64,000 bases of DNA from Adiantum capillus-veneris. Lineage: Eukaryota > Streptophyta > Polypodiopsida > Polypodiales > Pteridaceae. The position numbers and the translations under genes were made by a program. The notes beneath the pieces were generated by a model. That model searched no databases. It was not told the origin of the DNA and saw nothing but the letters and a program-made list of their open reading frames with translations. Location of the stretch: contig CM043967.1 of the NCBI GenBank assembly GCA_014529385.2, forward strand, positions 86,353,278-86,417,277, given 5' to 3'. Below, piece after piece: positions 31,270 through 41,012 of the stretch (position 1 is the stretch's first letter; every line of letters begins with the position of its first letter).

Positions 31270-32103
31270 CACACGCGCACACACACAAGAAGAAGAGAGT
31301 TAGAACGTCGTAGGAAACTATCCTAAAAGACGTTAAAGATTAGGTTAGATATAGACTTACGTTAAATTAGATTTAGGTTTATTTAAGTTAAATTAGATTA
31401 GATTTAGGTTTATTTTTAGTTAGATTTACGTTTATTTACGCTAAATTTAGATTTACATTATATTAGATTAGATTTAGGTCTCCATAGACTGTGATGCCTG
31501 CATGAAGCGGGTGAAGAAAGCCCTCAATGGAATATAGGGTATTGCTGCCTTCACTCATGGTGGGCTCCGTCGATCCAAAAGTATTGGTGAAATGTCTTCA
31601 GAAGATAGGGAAGAAGGTGGATCTTCTGGGCGGCAAGAGTCACTACATCCCCGACAATGACCATCTAGACAACCTCTAGTCATTCAACAACAACTTCAAA
31701 GTTAGTAACAAGAGCAAGAATGGTCCAAAGGGCCAATTGCTGTCGTCAGATGTGGATGGAGATGAGGCAGCGTCACCGCCGGAAGTTAACTCTCACATCT
31801 TTAGTGATGAGAATGCCAACTCTTGCCGAGTTATGTGAAAAATTATGTGTTAAATCAGTTTTAAGGTTCTTATAATCCCTGTTAGTTTAGTTCTTTGTTT
31901 TTAATATAACATAATTTACGTTAGATTTAGATTTATGTTATATTAGATTAGACTTAGGTTTATTTAGGTTTACCCACACACACACACAAACACACACACA
32001 AGAAGAAGAGAGTTTTAACGTCGTAGGAAACTATCCCAAAAGACGTTAAAGATTAGGTTAGATGTAGACTTACGTTAAATTAGATTTAGGTTTATTTTTA
32101 GTT
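31270..32103. repeat. Direct repeats flanking the captured HIPP fragment
   Basis: A block starting with (CA)n and 'agaagaagagag', then 'aacgtcgtaggaaactatcc', 'gacgttaaagattaggttaga' and 'acttacgttaaattagattt', is present at about 31270-31390 and again at 31983-32103, offset 713. The HIPP fragment lies between them. A third partial copy of 'aacgtcgtaggaaacta' is at about 31100. Much of the remaining spacer is a degenerate 'agatttaggttta' repeat. Confidence 0.85.
31478..31838 (+). pseudogene. Captured HIPP fragment (HMA domain with CaaX end)
   Basis: This matches a heavy-metal-associated isoprenylated plant protein. 31478-31559 reads VSIDCDACMKRVKKALNGI, the HMA metal-binding segment with its CxxC (CDAC), preceded by a 'ttag' splice-acceptor-like site. 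A stop follows, then a small deletion and frame change. From 31560 the domain continues as VGSVDPKVLVKCLQKIGKK and VDLLGG, then a linker, and the frame ends in CRVM-stop (31824-31838), a CaaX-type prenylation box. TAG 31677 interrupts it. Living homologues bind metals in the cytosol or at membranes; this copy is a dead piece carried by the CACTA element. Confidence 0.78.
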
Positions 32104-32406
32104 AGATTTACGTTTATTTAGATTTACGCTTATTTACGTTAGATCGAGTCCACGCAAGAATTACGGTTTAGGGTTTAGAGTTAGACGAACAGTGAAAAGA
32201 TGTTAAGATGCTGTGAAGTGCTACAGCTAGAGAAGAGGCAAAGGGGTTTTGTCCACTACATGCAGTATCATGTAGATGTGGGTCTGTAGATTTCTTGTAC
32301 CCACAAATATAGGTATTGACCAATAAAGACGAGATTATAACCCGGTGGTTCTGATCTCCGTGCACCTCTAGACCGAGGTGTGCGGGGATTGGACATGACT
32401 AGAGAA

Positions 32407-32407
<1 letters not shown>

Positions 32408-32467
<60 letters not shown>
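32408..32467. repeat. (GA)n microsatellite
   Basis: About 60 bases of GA repeat just upstream of the TNP2 exons. Confidence 0.97.
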
Positions 32468-32469
<2 letters not shown>

Positions 32470-32524
32470 GAGTTGTTGCCAATTATAACCGTCGGACTCT
32501 GACGCTGGCCAACAAGCAGCAATC

Positions 32525-33807
32525 TTGCAACCCAATAGACGTGTTCGCAGGCGCTTTGGTCAAGCAGCATATGTGAGGCCACAAGATGCCTCACATATGT
32601 GTGATAAAGCCCGTGACATGCTATGGCGAACCATAGATGATGAGCGCATATCTGGGATTGTCATGTGCAATCTCGGTGTTGAGAAGAAGATGACGGAAGA
32701 TCTAGAGGCTAAAATCAACCGATTTTGCATGCTCCACAATCCAGTGATGCAAAAGTGGATTTCACAATATGAGGATGCAAAGCAAGAGCGACAAAGGGCA
32801 CGAATCGAGTGGAGACGGGGAAGACGACCACTGATGCACTATCCGACGGGTCTGGAGAGCCTACCAACATTCATGAGCTTAAGATGGTTGCACAACCATT
32901 TGAAAAGCGCACAACAATGCGGTGACGAAGTGACTGAGGAAGAGTGGGAGTACTCTCGGGGTTGCGCGACCAAGGTAAGTTTGCAATGTACGACTAGCTA
33001 GTGACTTTATTTCTAAACGTTTGAACGGACACTCATAATCTTTGTTCATTGTAGTATAAGTCATACACAGCAGCATGGTGTAAAGGTCGACATTTTAGGG
33101 TGGAACGGATCGTCAAAAAGCGTTTTACTCAAGATTGTGGAATCATGGCAAAATTTGAACAGTCTAGTCGACGACGTTCCTCTGATGCAGATCCTGTGGT
33201 GGTGGAACTCACTTACTTTGGCACGCTACAAGAGATTTTGAGGATCGATTACAGAGGATTTTTTGTCGACTTGTTCGACGTGCAATGGTTCAAGATAATC
33301 ATGGAGGGTCGCAACGCTACTGTGCGTAGAGGAGAGTCTGGTTTTCTTGAGGTGGATTCTACTAAGAGATGGACTGACCCAAGAGACACTTTTGTACTAC
33401 CCGAGCATTGTGAACAAGTAAGTATGTAAATAGTTAACATCCCCCTTTTACAAGTTATCTGCTTGAAAGCTCTCATGTAAGTTATGTGGCTCTGGCAGGT
33501 AATATTTCATCCTACAAAGTCTACATCAAACTGGTGGTACGTCATAGAGGTAGCCCCTCGTAGTGCAAGGACGTATGAAGGCTACCATGTGCCAATCACA
33601 ACGGCATCAATGGAGGAGATCAGAGAAGATGCTCAATTAGAAGCCGCTGCGGTGGTGCCAGATGAGCATCAAGATGCTACTACTCTATATGGGGTGCATG
33701 CAGAGGATTTACAAAATGAAACAGAGGATATGTGTTTAAACGGAGAGCTCTATATAGATATAGGAAGTTATGCTGAGTTATGCGAGGATGAGAGAGAGAT
33801 CTCTTAA
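32525..33807 (+). CDS. CACTA TNP2-type transposase, C-terminal exons (DUF4216 region)
   Basis: Three exons join in one frame: 32525-32974, 33055-33417 and 33499-33807, with GTAAGT donors and TAG/CAG acceptors. Exon 1 resembles the DUF4218 tail of TNP2 (INRFCMLHNPVMQKWISQYE). Exon 2 is DUF4216-like (VELTYFGTLQEILRIDY, then VDLFDVQWFK) and exon 3 continues it (NWWYVIEVAPRS). There are no stops inside the joined frame. The upstream catalytic Transposase_21 part is absent, apparently replaced by repeats and the HIPP piece. The start is therefore undefined (32525 is only where the frame opens) and the protein cannot catalyse transposition alone. Confidence 0.82.
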
Positions 33808-34079
33808 AGCCACAAATATTGTATTTGAACAATTTTGCTCCGTGTTGTAAAAGCTCTGGCTCTCTAAGTACCTTCCATGGTGTATAACGCTCTTTTCTAC
33901 TCGCGCTCACATCTTTTGATTGAAAATTCTGAGTTTTCGACTTACCTCTTCTATCACTCAATTCATTGCGTCATTGTATTTATATGCGTCATTACGTCAT
34001 TGTATTTAATGGTCTTTGCGTCATTGTCTACTCTATTCATTCAATATTAAGTTTAAATATTCGTGTGTTTAATGCAGGT
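33808..34079 (+). other. Intergenic spacer in CACTA
   Basis: Short AT-rich gap with 'tcattgtattta' repeats near 33970-34010 and a 'tttaatgcag' acceptor-like site just before the TNPA-like start. No gene seen. Confidence 0.6.
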
Positions 34080-35389
34080 ATGGATGATGAGGAGTTTCTT
34101 TCTTCTTTGTCACCGTAGCAGAGACAGTGGTACGTGGAGCGTCATCGCTCTGGCGCATCATCGCGCGTTCCTACTCCATCCGCATCTCCCTCTCTTTCGG
34201 AGCATTCGGCGCGCTCCGAAGCTTCGGTGTCGACGAGACGATCTTCACACTCGTCTAGACACCGGCGCTCTAGTGGTGGCGGTGGCGGTTGTTGTGGGGA
34301 TTCCGCCGCCGATGCCTCCACACCGCCTCGTGTTCGACGAGGCTCTTTACCCTCCCCTTCTTTGCCCGCCCCCACACCAGCCACAGCATCGCCATCTACG
34401 CCAGGTTTTGTGCGGCTGACTGTTCCTAGCAGCTACACACCTCTACCTACTCCGCCAGGAGCCACCCCACTCGACACTCCTCGCTTCGCGGCCCAGACGC
34501 CGGTGGAGATACTTGACGTCCGTACCCCCATAGACACGCCGCTAGAGACCCCTGCCGGGACACCCAGGTTCACGCGTCACCGGCCAGAGGGCTTGCCTTA
34601 CTCCGTCGACTTCAGCGGCGGCATCATCATGGATGATGACGGCAAGAAGGTGATCTCGCGCATGCATGGTCTTTGCTCTCAGCTGTTTAGACACTACATA
34701 CTAAACAAATGGAGTGAAGTACCGAGTGATTTAAAAGACAGATTCATCAGCATACTTCATGATGAGTTTCCCGTTCCAACACGGGATCAGCGCTTCAATG
34801 AAGACCTGATGAAGATTCGAATGCGCGAATACTGCAAACACAAGCGTTCCGAAGTGCAAAAAGCAATCAAGCATGGGTGGAACAGGCCAGATTGGCTGGC
34901 CAAAGAAGATTGAAAGAATGCGAAGAAAGCAGCGCGTGAGAATCCTGACAAGTGGAAGCAACAAAAGGATGCAGCCAGAGCGCGGGTAGAGGCAGGGAGC
35001 TCGCACCACTTGGGGAGCGATGGATGGGCATCATTTGAGTCCGATTTTGTAAGTGTTTTCGCATTGCTCTTTATGTTCGATAGTTTAGGGTTTATGAGTT
35101 TTTTAATTCTAACATAATGAAATCTTTGTATGTTTTGACAGTGGTCGATGACAGGACGTGATCCCACACCGTACGAGCGCGAGTACGCAGGCAGGAAGGG
35201 CTTAAACGCCCTGATGGACATTCTCAGTTCTCGCGGCGGCATGGTTAGTATTAGGGTTTACTCTTTTCTATTTTTTGTATTGTTTTATAAATGTCGTTAT
35301 ATGTTTATACTTACGGAAAGCTGTCTTATTGTCTTTTTTTGTAGAATCCGACAGATACGCCGCTTGGACGCGATGAGATGTCTCACTAG
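34080..35389 (+). pseudogene. CACTA TNPA-like (Transposase_24 type) gene, two nonsense mutations
   Basis: Exons 34080-35048, 35142-35243 and 35345-35389 join in one frame with GT-AG introns and end at TAG 35387. The N-terminal half is S/P/T-rich. From about 34600 it has the plant En/Spm-associated domain: YILNKWSEVPSDLKDRF, the W..P.WL segment, SSHHLGSDGWASF, then TGRDPTPYE. Two stops lie in exon 1: TAG 34116 (CAG expected) and TGA 34911 (TGG expected). Related proteins bind the subterminal repeats and assist the transposase. The element carries its own presumptive binding sites (TAGCGACGCT arrays) at both ends. Confidence 0.8.
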
Positions 35390-35993
35390 ACGACGTCAAT
35401 GTAGCCGTAGCTAGATAGCATTAGTTTAGGGTTTCTCATAGCTTATGTATCATGAGACGGATTTTATACGTCTTTTTGAACCATGTATATTATTACATTT
35501 GTCACCGTAGTTCATTTTGCCAATCAATTCTTTATGCCCTATGATGTTGTACAATTGTCATTATTACATTTGCCAATCAATTCATTTTGCCTATGATGTG
35601 TACAATTGTCAATTTTACGCTTGTCAATTTTGCAAAGAATGCGTCTTGTGGGTGACTATTTTGGGTCTATTATCTACCCTTGCACTTTTTTTAAAAAGTG
35701 AATCAAGTACAATATGGTTGATGGGTGGCAGGGCATTCAATGCCTTGTCACCAAAAAAAATTTCTCTCGGACGTCGCTATAACAGTCGCTATTTATGGCT
35801 CTGTAGCGTCGCTATGAGCGTCGTTATTGACTTCTGTGTAAACGTTGCTATAACCGTCGCTATGAGCGTCTCTATATAGCGATGCCTATAGCGACGCTCT
35901 CGTAGCGACGCTATTAGCGACTCCGGGGGTTATAAAAACCCAGTGTATTTCCATCGCTAACAGCGTCACAAGAGCACACAACCCCTTGTAGTG
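35390..35993 (+). repeat. CACTA right subterminal array and terminal inverted repeat
   Basis: 35517-35640 holds a duplicated 'tgccaatcaattc' block. From about 35765 to 35965 the motif GTCGCTAT/AGCGACGCT recurs roughly ten times in both orientations. The end CCCCTTGTAGTG at 35982-35993 mirrors the left terminus. Confidence 0.88.
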
Positions 35994-35996
35994 GTG

Positions 35997-38795
35997 GGCC
36001 CCCAATCAGTCAATGTCTTAGGAAAGTTGTTTTAGGAAGAATTTTGATGATACCCTATATAAGAGCAGGATCCATGCACTTGGAGACCCACATTGCATCC
36101 AATAGTGGAACCACAATACATTTGAGCTTATTCCATAAAGAGACTAGAAATTCCTTTAACAAACCACAAAGCCCATGGCTTTTAGCATTAGGCAATTTTG
36201 TCCGTGCATGATAAATTTCTACTTCTTGTAATTGTTTGTCCAACCTTGATGCAGTGGTCTCCTCAATGCATGGGGACAATGCCCTTAATAGGGTCTGCAT
36301 AGCCTGATTTCTTACATCAGACACTACAGCCTGTACATTCAAATCATTATAGTATTGAGTGGCTATCTACATAATTTTCTTAAAAAATGTGATAGGAGGC
36401 CCATGACCAATATGAAGATTAGTGAGCTGATGTCTTTGTTTCTTGTGCTTCAGCTTTTTGAAAAACCCTTTAGATGAACCATTGTAATCTTGCAACACCC
36501 ATTGCCTACATAGGAATCTTTGTTTTTTAACCTACTATAGTTCATCTCCTGTATGATCTCTCTTCCCTATTTCAAATATTCCAAATCCTTATGACATAGT
36601 ACAATGGAACCTGCATTATGAAACATGTTCAAGGCCGCCCTGTGTGCCTGATTCAACTTTTTAGATGCATGATTAGCAACCTGCTTACCATAATACATGA
36701 TACAATGATGCATACCAGACACTATATGCAACCAAATACAAATGGGGATTAGTGTGAGCCTACATAACTACCTGAATCAGGTCAACAACCAAATTTTTGA
36801 AAACAAGATGAGTCAAAAGGGAATTGTTAACCATTAGTGGTCTAGAGTGCCCAAACAAGTGCATATCTATAATATTAACATGAGACAATTTTAGAATCAC
36901 AGGAAAATGGTTAGAAAGAGCAGCGGCCACATCCACCTCCATATGCTCTGTATTAGGTAGTCAATGGTTACCCACAAAATAGAGTCTATCTGGCCTTGAC
37001 CATGAGGCATCATGTGACAATGAATGGAAAGTGAAACCAATAGATTGTCTATTAGCAGAAGACCATGCATAAAAAAATAAATCTTGTTTAGCCAGTGTAT
37101 CCCAATGCAGAGCTTCAGTAGAGGACATAACAAACTAATGGTAGTAGAGTCAGAAAGATTCTGAACCATATTGAAATCCCCTCCCATGATCCCTTGAGAC
37201 TAGTTAACTTGTAACAGCCAATCCCAAAGCAACATCCTCGAATGATAGTCATTAGCCCCATTTACATTAACAATCTACAAAGGCCCCCATTCAGTGGTAA
37301 TCTGAAACATAAAACATCTTCCAGAGACATGGTCCATAAGCCATTGAGGCTTCAATGATTGCCTAATGTAGGTCAAGGTACCTAAGTGTTCATCTTTTTT
37401 ACCACCATAAAAAGTATCATAGCCTTTAAAATTCACAGCTTTCCCTGCTCTTGAATGCATATTATGTTCTTGTACAAGACACACATCCAAATCAGAAGAA
37501 ATCATCCAATTGTGAAATGCTAGCAGTCTTGAAGGGTGATTGAGCCCCTTACCATTGAATGTAGCTATCTTCATGAGGAGAGAGTATTCATCACTAGTAC
37601 CATCAGTCATGGGCACTTCTACAACAACATTAGGGGCACGGGTTTTAGTGGTAGAATGTTGACCAATCATAGAGTCAATGGTAGCTAAAGTCTCAGGAGA
37701 AGTGATGTCCTGCAAGACATCAAAGATATTTGGGAATGAATAACCAAAGATCCCAGGTCTAGATCTGAATGTTTTTTTGGAAAATTAGAAGCCCTTTGAG
37801 TCTACAGTCCTTTTGCCCTTATGCACAAGTCTGGGCATCTTGGATGATGAAGGGATGGATGTTGCATGGGTCCCTGCATGTATGGAGGATTTAGCTGTCA
37901 CACTTGACTTAAGGGCATATTTATATTTTCCAGGGGGCAAGGCATATTCAAGAGAGGCCACTAAAGGTATAGGTGGTGGAGGAGGAGAAGATTTATCTCC
38001 AACCGTGGTTGAAGGTTTTCCAAAAATCTGTTCCCTAGGCACTAGATGCTTGCTTCCTGGATAAGAGGGGATAAAATCCACATTGCCTTTAGTTAAAGTT
38101 GGACAATTTTGGAGAAATGTCACAAATTTTCACAATGATAGCAAGAACCAGCTAAGCTACCCCATTTGAGTTATATAAATGTTCTGCCAAAGAATTCTAA
38201 CTCTATTTCCATTGTTTCAAGCATCTATTGATTAGCAAGCCGCATAACACAGACTCTATTTCTACTAGGACAGTTTATTGTAGGGGCAAACAAGACTTTT
38301 CCGAGCGAGGTAGCAAGATAAAAAATGCAAATCTAGAGAAATGCTAGGAGGTTTATAAATCCAACCCAGACATGGCATTTGGACAATAGATCTTCTTTCA
38401 TCTGCCTAGTAGGCTGCCAATGAAAGACATGAACCACCTGCCCACATAGGATGATGGTGGAAGTATTTTTAAAGTCTAGTCTATCCTTTGCTGCTAAAAA
38501 CAGGACTTCATACAATCCTGACCCATTATAGAAAACCTTGTCAACAACAACTCTTCTAAATCCTTGATCCAAGAACCCTGCAATCTCATTAAGAGCTAGT
38601 AGTTTCCGAGTGAACTAAAGCACAATAGCTTTAGCTTTGAAAATAGAGACTTGGATGAGAACCTTATTGGCTGCAATGGTAACTCTATGTTTCCCTATTA
38701 CATGTGGGTCAGAGGTTAATGTATCATGCAGAAACTGAGAGATCGATTCTTTGGCAAGCAATTCAATGTCATGAATCGAGGGAGTAGAGGTTTCC
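35997..38795 (-). pseudogene. LINE-A piece 2: ORF1 end, endonuclease and RT start
   Basis: Reverse-strand plant L1 remnant. ORF1: the DUF4283-like part at 38333-38572 and upstream to 38795 (HVFHWQP, KCHVWVGF) and a decayed CCHC knuckle near 38110-38150 (CYHCENL.HFSK). APE endonuclease: 37275-37715 (IATFNGKGLN, VQEHNMHS), GGDFNMVQNLSD at 37145-37187, QIDSILW near 36980 and SNHFPVILK near 36900. Connection and RT N-terminus: 36055-36342, ending at 35997 as PKTLTDWGP. Many stops and shifts. It continues leftwards into piece 3 across the CACTA element and rightwards into piece 1 across G2. Confidence 0.9.
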
Positions 38796-40413
38796 TGTCA
38801 TAAAATCTAATATCTAACCAACCCAAATGATTTTCTCATATTAAGCTGATCATTTAATGTGGGAGAATAAACGGGAACAAGGGTTAAGATATAGACATGT
38901 GCTTATAAATCTATCTCAACACGGGGCCAATGGTAAAGGGGCCCAAATGAGAGATGGTCTATCAAAGAGCAAGGCTAGCCAATGGAGCATAAGACCTTAG
39001 GGTTAGCTTCATTGAAGACCTCCAATAATTAGTGTAAAAGTCCTTTGACCTTAGGTAAGCTAGGGCTAAGCTTGAGGTGGGAACCCGGCCCAAGCTTAAG
39101 GTGCCTGAGGTGCTTGTCGTTCTTGATGACTAAGGTGCTTGAGGTGCCTGATGACTCAGATGCTTGAGATGTTTGTCATGCTTGAGATGTTAGGGCTGTA
39201 CTTGAGGTGACAACAAATCCCAAGCTTGAGGGGCTTAATCCCCAAGCTTGTTGTGAGAACTAGGCCCAAGGTTGAGGGGCTTGAGGTGGGACAAAAGTAA
39301 AATCTAATCCCTACAAGGAGGGGGCGAGCCCTACAAGAGGGGGGATGAGAGAGAACACACACACACTCACACTCACACTCACACTCACACAAGGCATTCT
39401 TGGTTCAAAGAAAGCAGAAGGGACACTTGTCAAGTTCCTCCTCATGTTGCCCTCATGGTGTGCCTGAAGCCTATTGGTTGGCCACCCAAGGGTCCTATAA
39501 TAAATTAGAAGATTTAATTAATTGTTTTTACATTTATCAAGTCGTCTCTCTCAAAGGGGAAAGGGGAACACTTGTCCCAAGTCTACCCTTGTTACTTGGT
39601 TTACCCCCTACTTGTGATTGGCTAGGCCTAGAGGGGTCTAATGAGCTTCAAGAATGCGCTACAAGGGGGGGTCGACCAAGGAAGCTAGGGGCTTGCTTAG
39701 GGGTATACTCTCCTGCACATAGTCACACACACTCTCATTGTGTGAAGTGCAAAGTGCAAGAGCTCCCTCTCCTTGTCCAAGCAAGTAAAGAGGTTGAGAG
39801 CCTACACCAACACTCTTGGCTATGGAGTGCAAATCCAACCAAGAGCCATGCTTCAATGCTTAATCTTGCCATCTTCTCCATCTTCATTACTATGCTATTA
39901 TGTATGCTAGCAAGAAGAGTGATGATAAGTGAGGAGTTATTTCTTTCTCCTATGAAATGTTTCTTCTTCCTCTTCCCTACCCTCATTCCCTGCTAGCTCT
40001 CTCCACCTTTAAAGGTGTTTGAGGTCTTGGGACTGAGGCTTGGGATAATTAATCCTTTCCTCAAAGTTTATGTTATGCTCATGATGCATGAAGCTTTCCA
40101 TCTTCGTTGCATCACCTAGGTCACAAGGAACACAAAGATTGTATTGTAACAAGTCTCTCTTTATGGGAGAAATCATAATACAAATGCTTATTGGAGGGGA
40201 GACTGCCGGATCCACATAAATCCAGTCCTCAATTGTTGTCACGTTCTTTAAATTCTCTCTCTTGCAAAAGTATTGTTCATGCCAAGTTAACTAAATGCTA
40301 TTTCTATGTTGCTACCATCAATTATGTTCACCCGCTATGCTCACAAAGTAATTTCACAAAAGTACTCTCTCTAATTTCGACTACTCTCAAGTTAATAGGC
40401 CAATTCTATTACA
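38796..40413 (+). repeat. 5' LTR of G2
   Basis: 1618 bp. The U3 part (about 39060-39290) is a degenerate tandem of 'gcttgaggtg'-like units. The tract 'acacactcacactcacac' lies at 39356-39390. It diverges from the 3' LTR at many scattered sites, so it is clearly older than copia C1. Confidence 0.93.
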
Positions 40414-40414
40414 T

Positions 40415-40426
40415 TGGTATTAGAGC
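40415..40426 (+). other. Primer-binding site of G2
   Basis: TGGTATTAGAGC, one change from the tRNA-iMet type site, starting just after the 5' LTR. Confidence 0.88.
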
Positions 40427-40731
40427 ATTTGGTTTATCTTTTATTGCTTAAGAAGAGAGGTCCTTAAGTAGCCTATAAATAGTTGATTTTGTTAATTATA
40501 TTAGGGTAAGTGGAACTGGGATCTATTATCGGTTTTGTCGAGCCCACTATGTGGGATATGGTGCACACCTTGGGAGATTTGGACTTAATAATGGAGTCTT
40601 TTGAGACATGCCTACGGCTTACCATTATAGAGCCATAAGAAGTCCGAAAGGAGCTAGCCCTCGCCAACTCTGCTATGTTAGACCTACTCCAGTACTCTCT
40701 ATAATTAACCACTTCGAGCCATGGGTGTAGA
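40427..40731 (+). pseudogene. G2 leader and broken gag start
   Basis: A short leader, then a gag-like frame from ATG 40591 (MESFETCLRLTIIEP, later ELALANSAMLDLLQYS) with stops. It is cut at 40731 by the 3' LTR of reverse copia A. Confidence 0.55.
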
Positions 40732-40923
40732 TGAAGGAGTACGAGCGGAAGTGCGACACGAGAGAGAGTGCGAGAAGAAGAGCACGACGATATGGTGAAC
40801 TCGCTCTACTGTAATGTGTAGAGCATAGTGAGTTCTTATTAGGTTTTAAAAAAAGAATATGTGTACATACCTGGCGGGCCGCCCACTTACCTGGGCGACC
40901 ACATTGGGCTTTATACCCCAACA
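40732..40923 (-). repeat. 3' LTR of copia A
   Basis: 192 bp, matching the 5' LTR of copia B (47434-47625) in reverse orientation with only a few differences. Confidence 0.95.
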
Positions 40924-41012
40924 ACCTCCCACTTAAAGTCCAATGTGGTACTTTAAGTGTGAGAGAAGCTACTATACAAGCTAATATACAAGAGATGTAG
41001 AGAACTGATGTA

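Larger units (their letters stand above)
16877..35993 (+). mobile_element. CACTA (En/Spm-type) DNA transposon, 19.1 kb with nested G1
   Basis: Left end CACTACAAGAGG (16877) and inverted right end CCCCTTGTAGTG (to 35993) form 12-13 bp terminal inverted repeats of the CACTA type. The target duplication is 3 bp, ATG (16874-16876) versus GTG (35994-35996), with one change. Subterminal regions are packed with the 10-mer-like motif TAGCGACGCT and its inverse. Without the 13.5-kb G1 insertion the element is about 5.6 kb. Cargo: a HIPP gene fragment, the C-terminal TNP2 exons and a TNPA-like gene. The catalytic N-terminal TNP2 domain is not visible, so the copy is internally deleted and non-autonomous. 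Confidence 0.93.
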
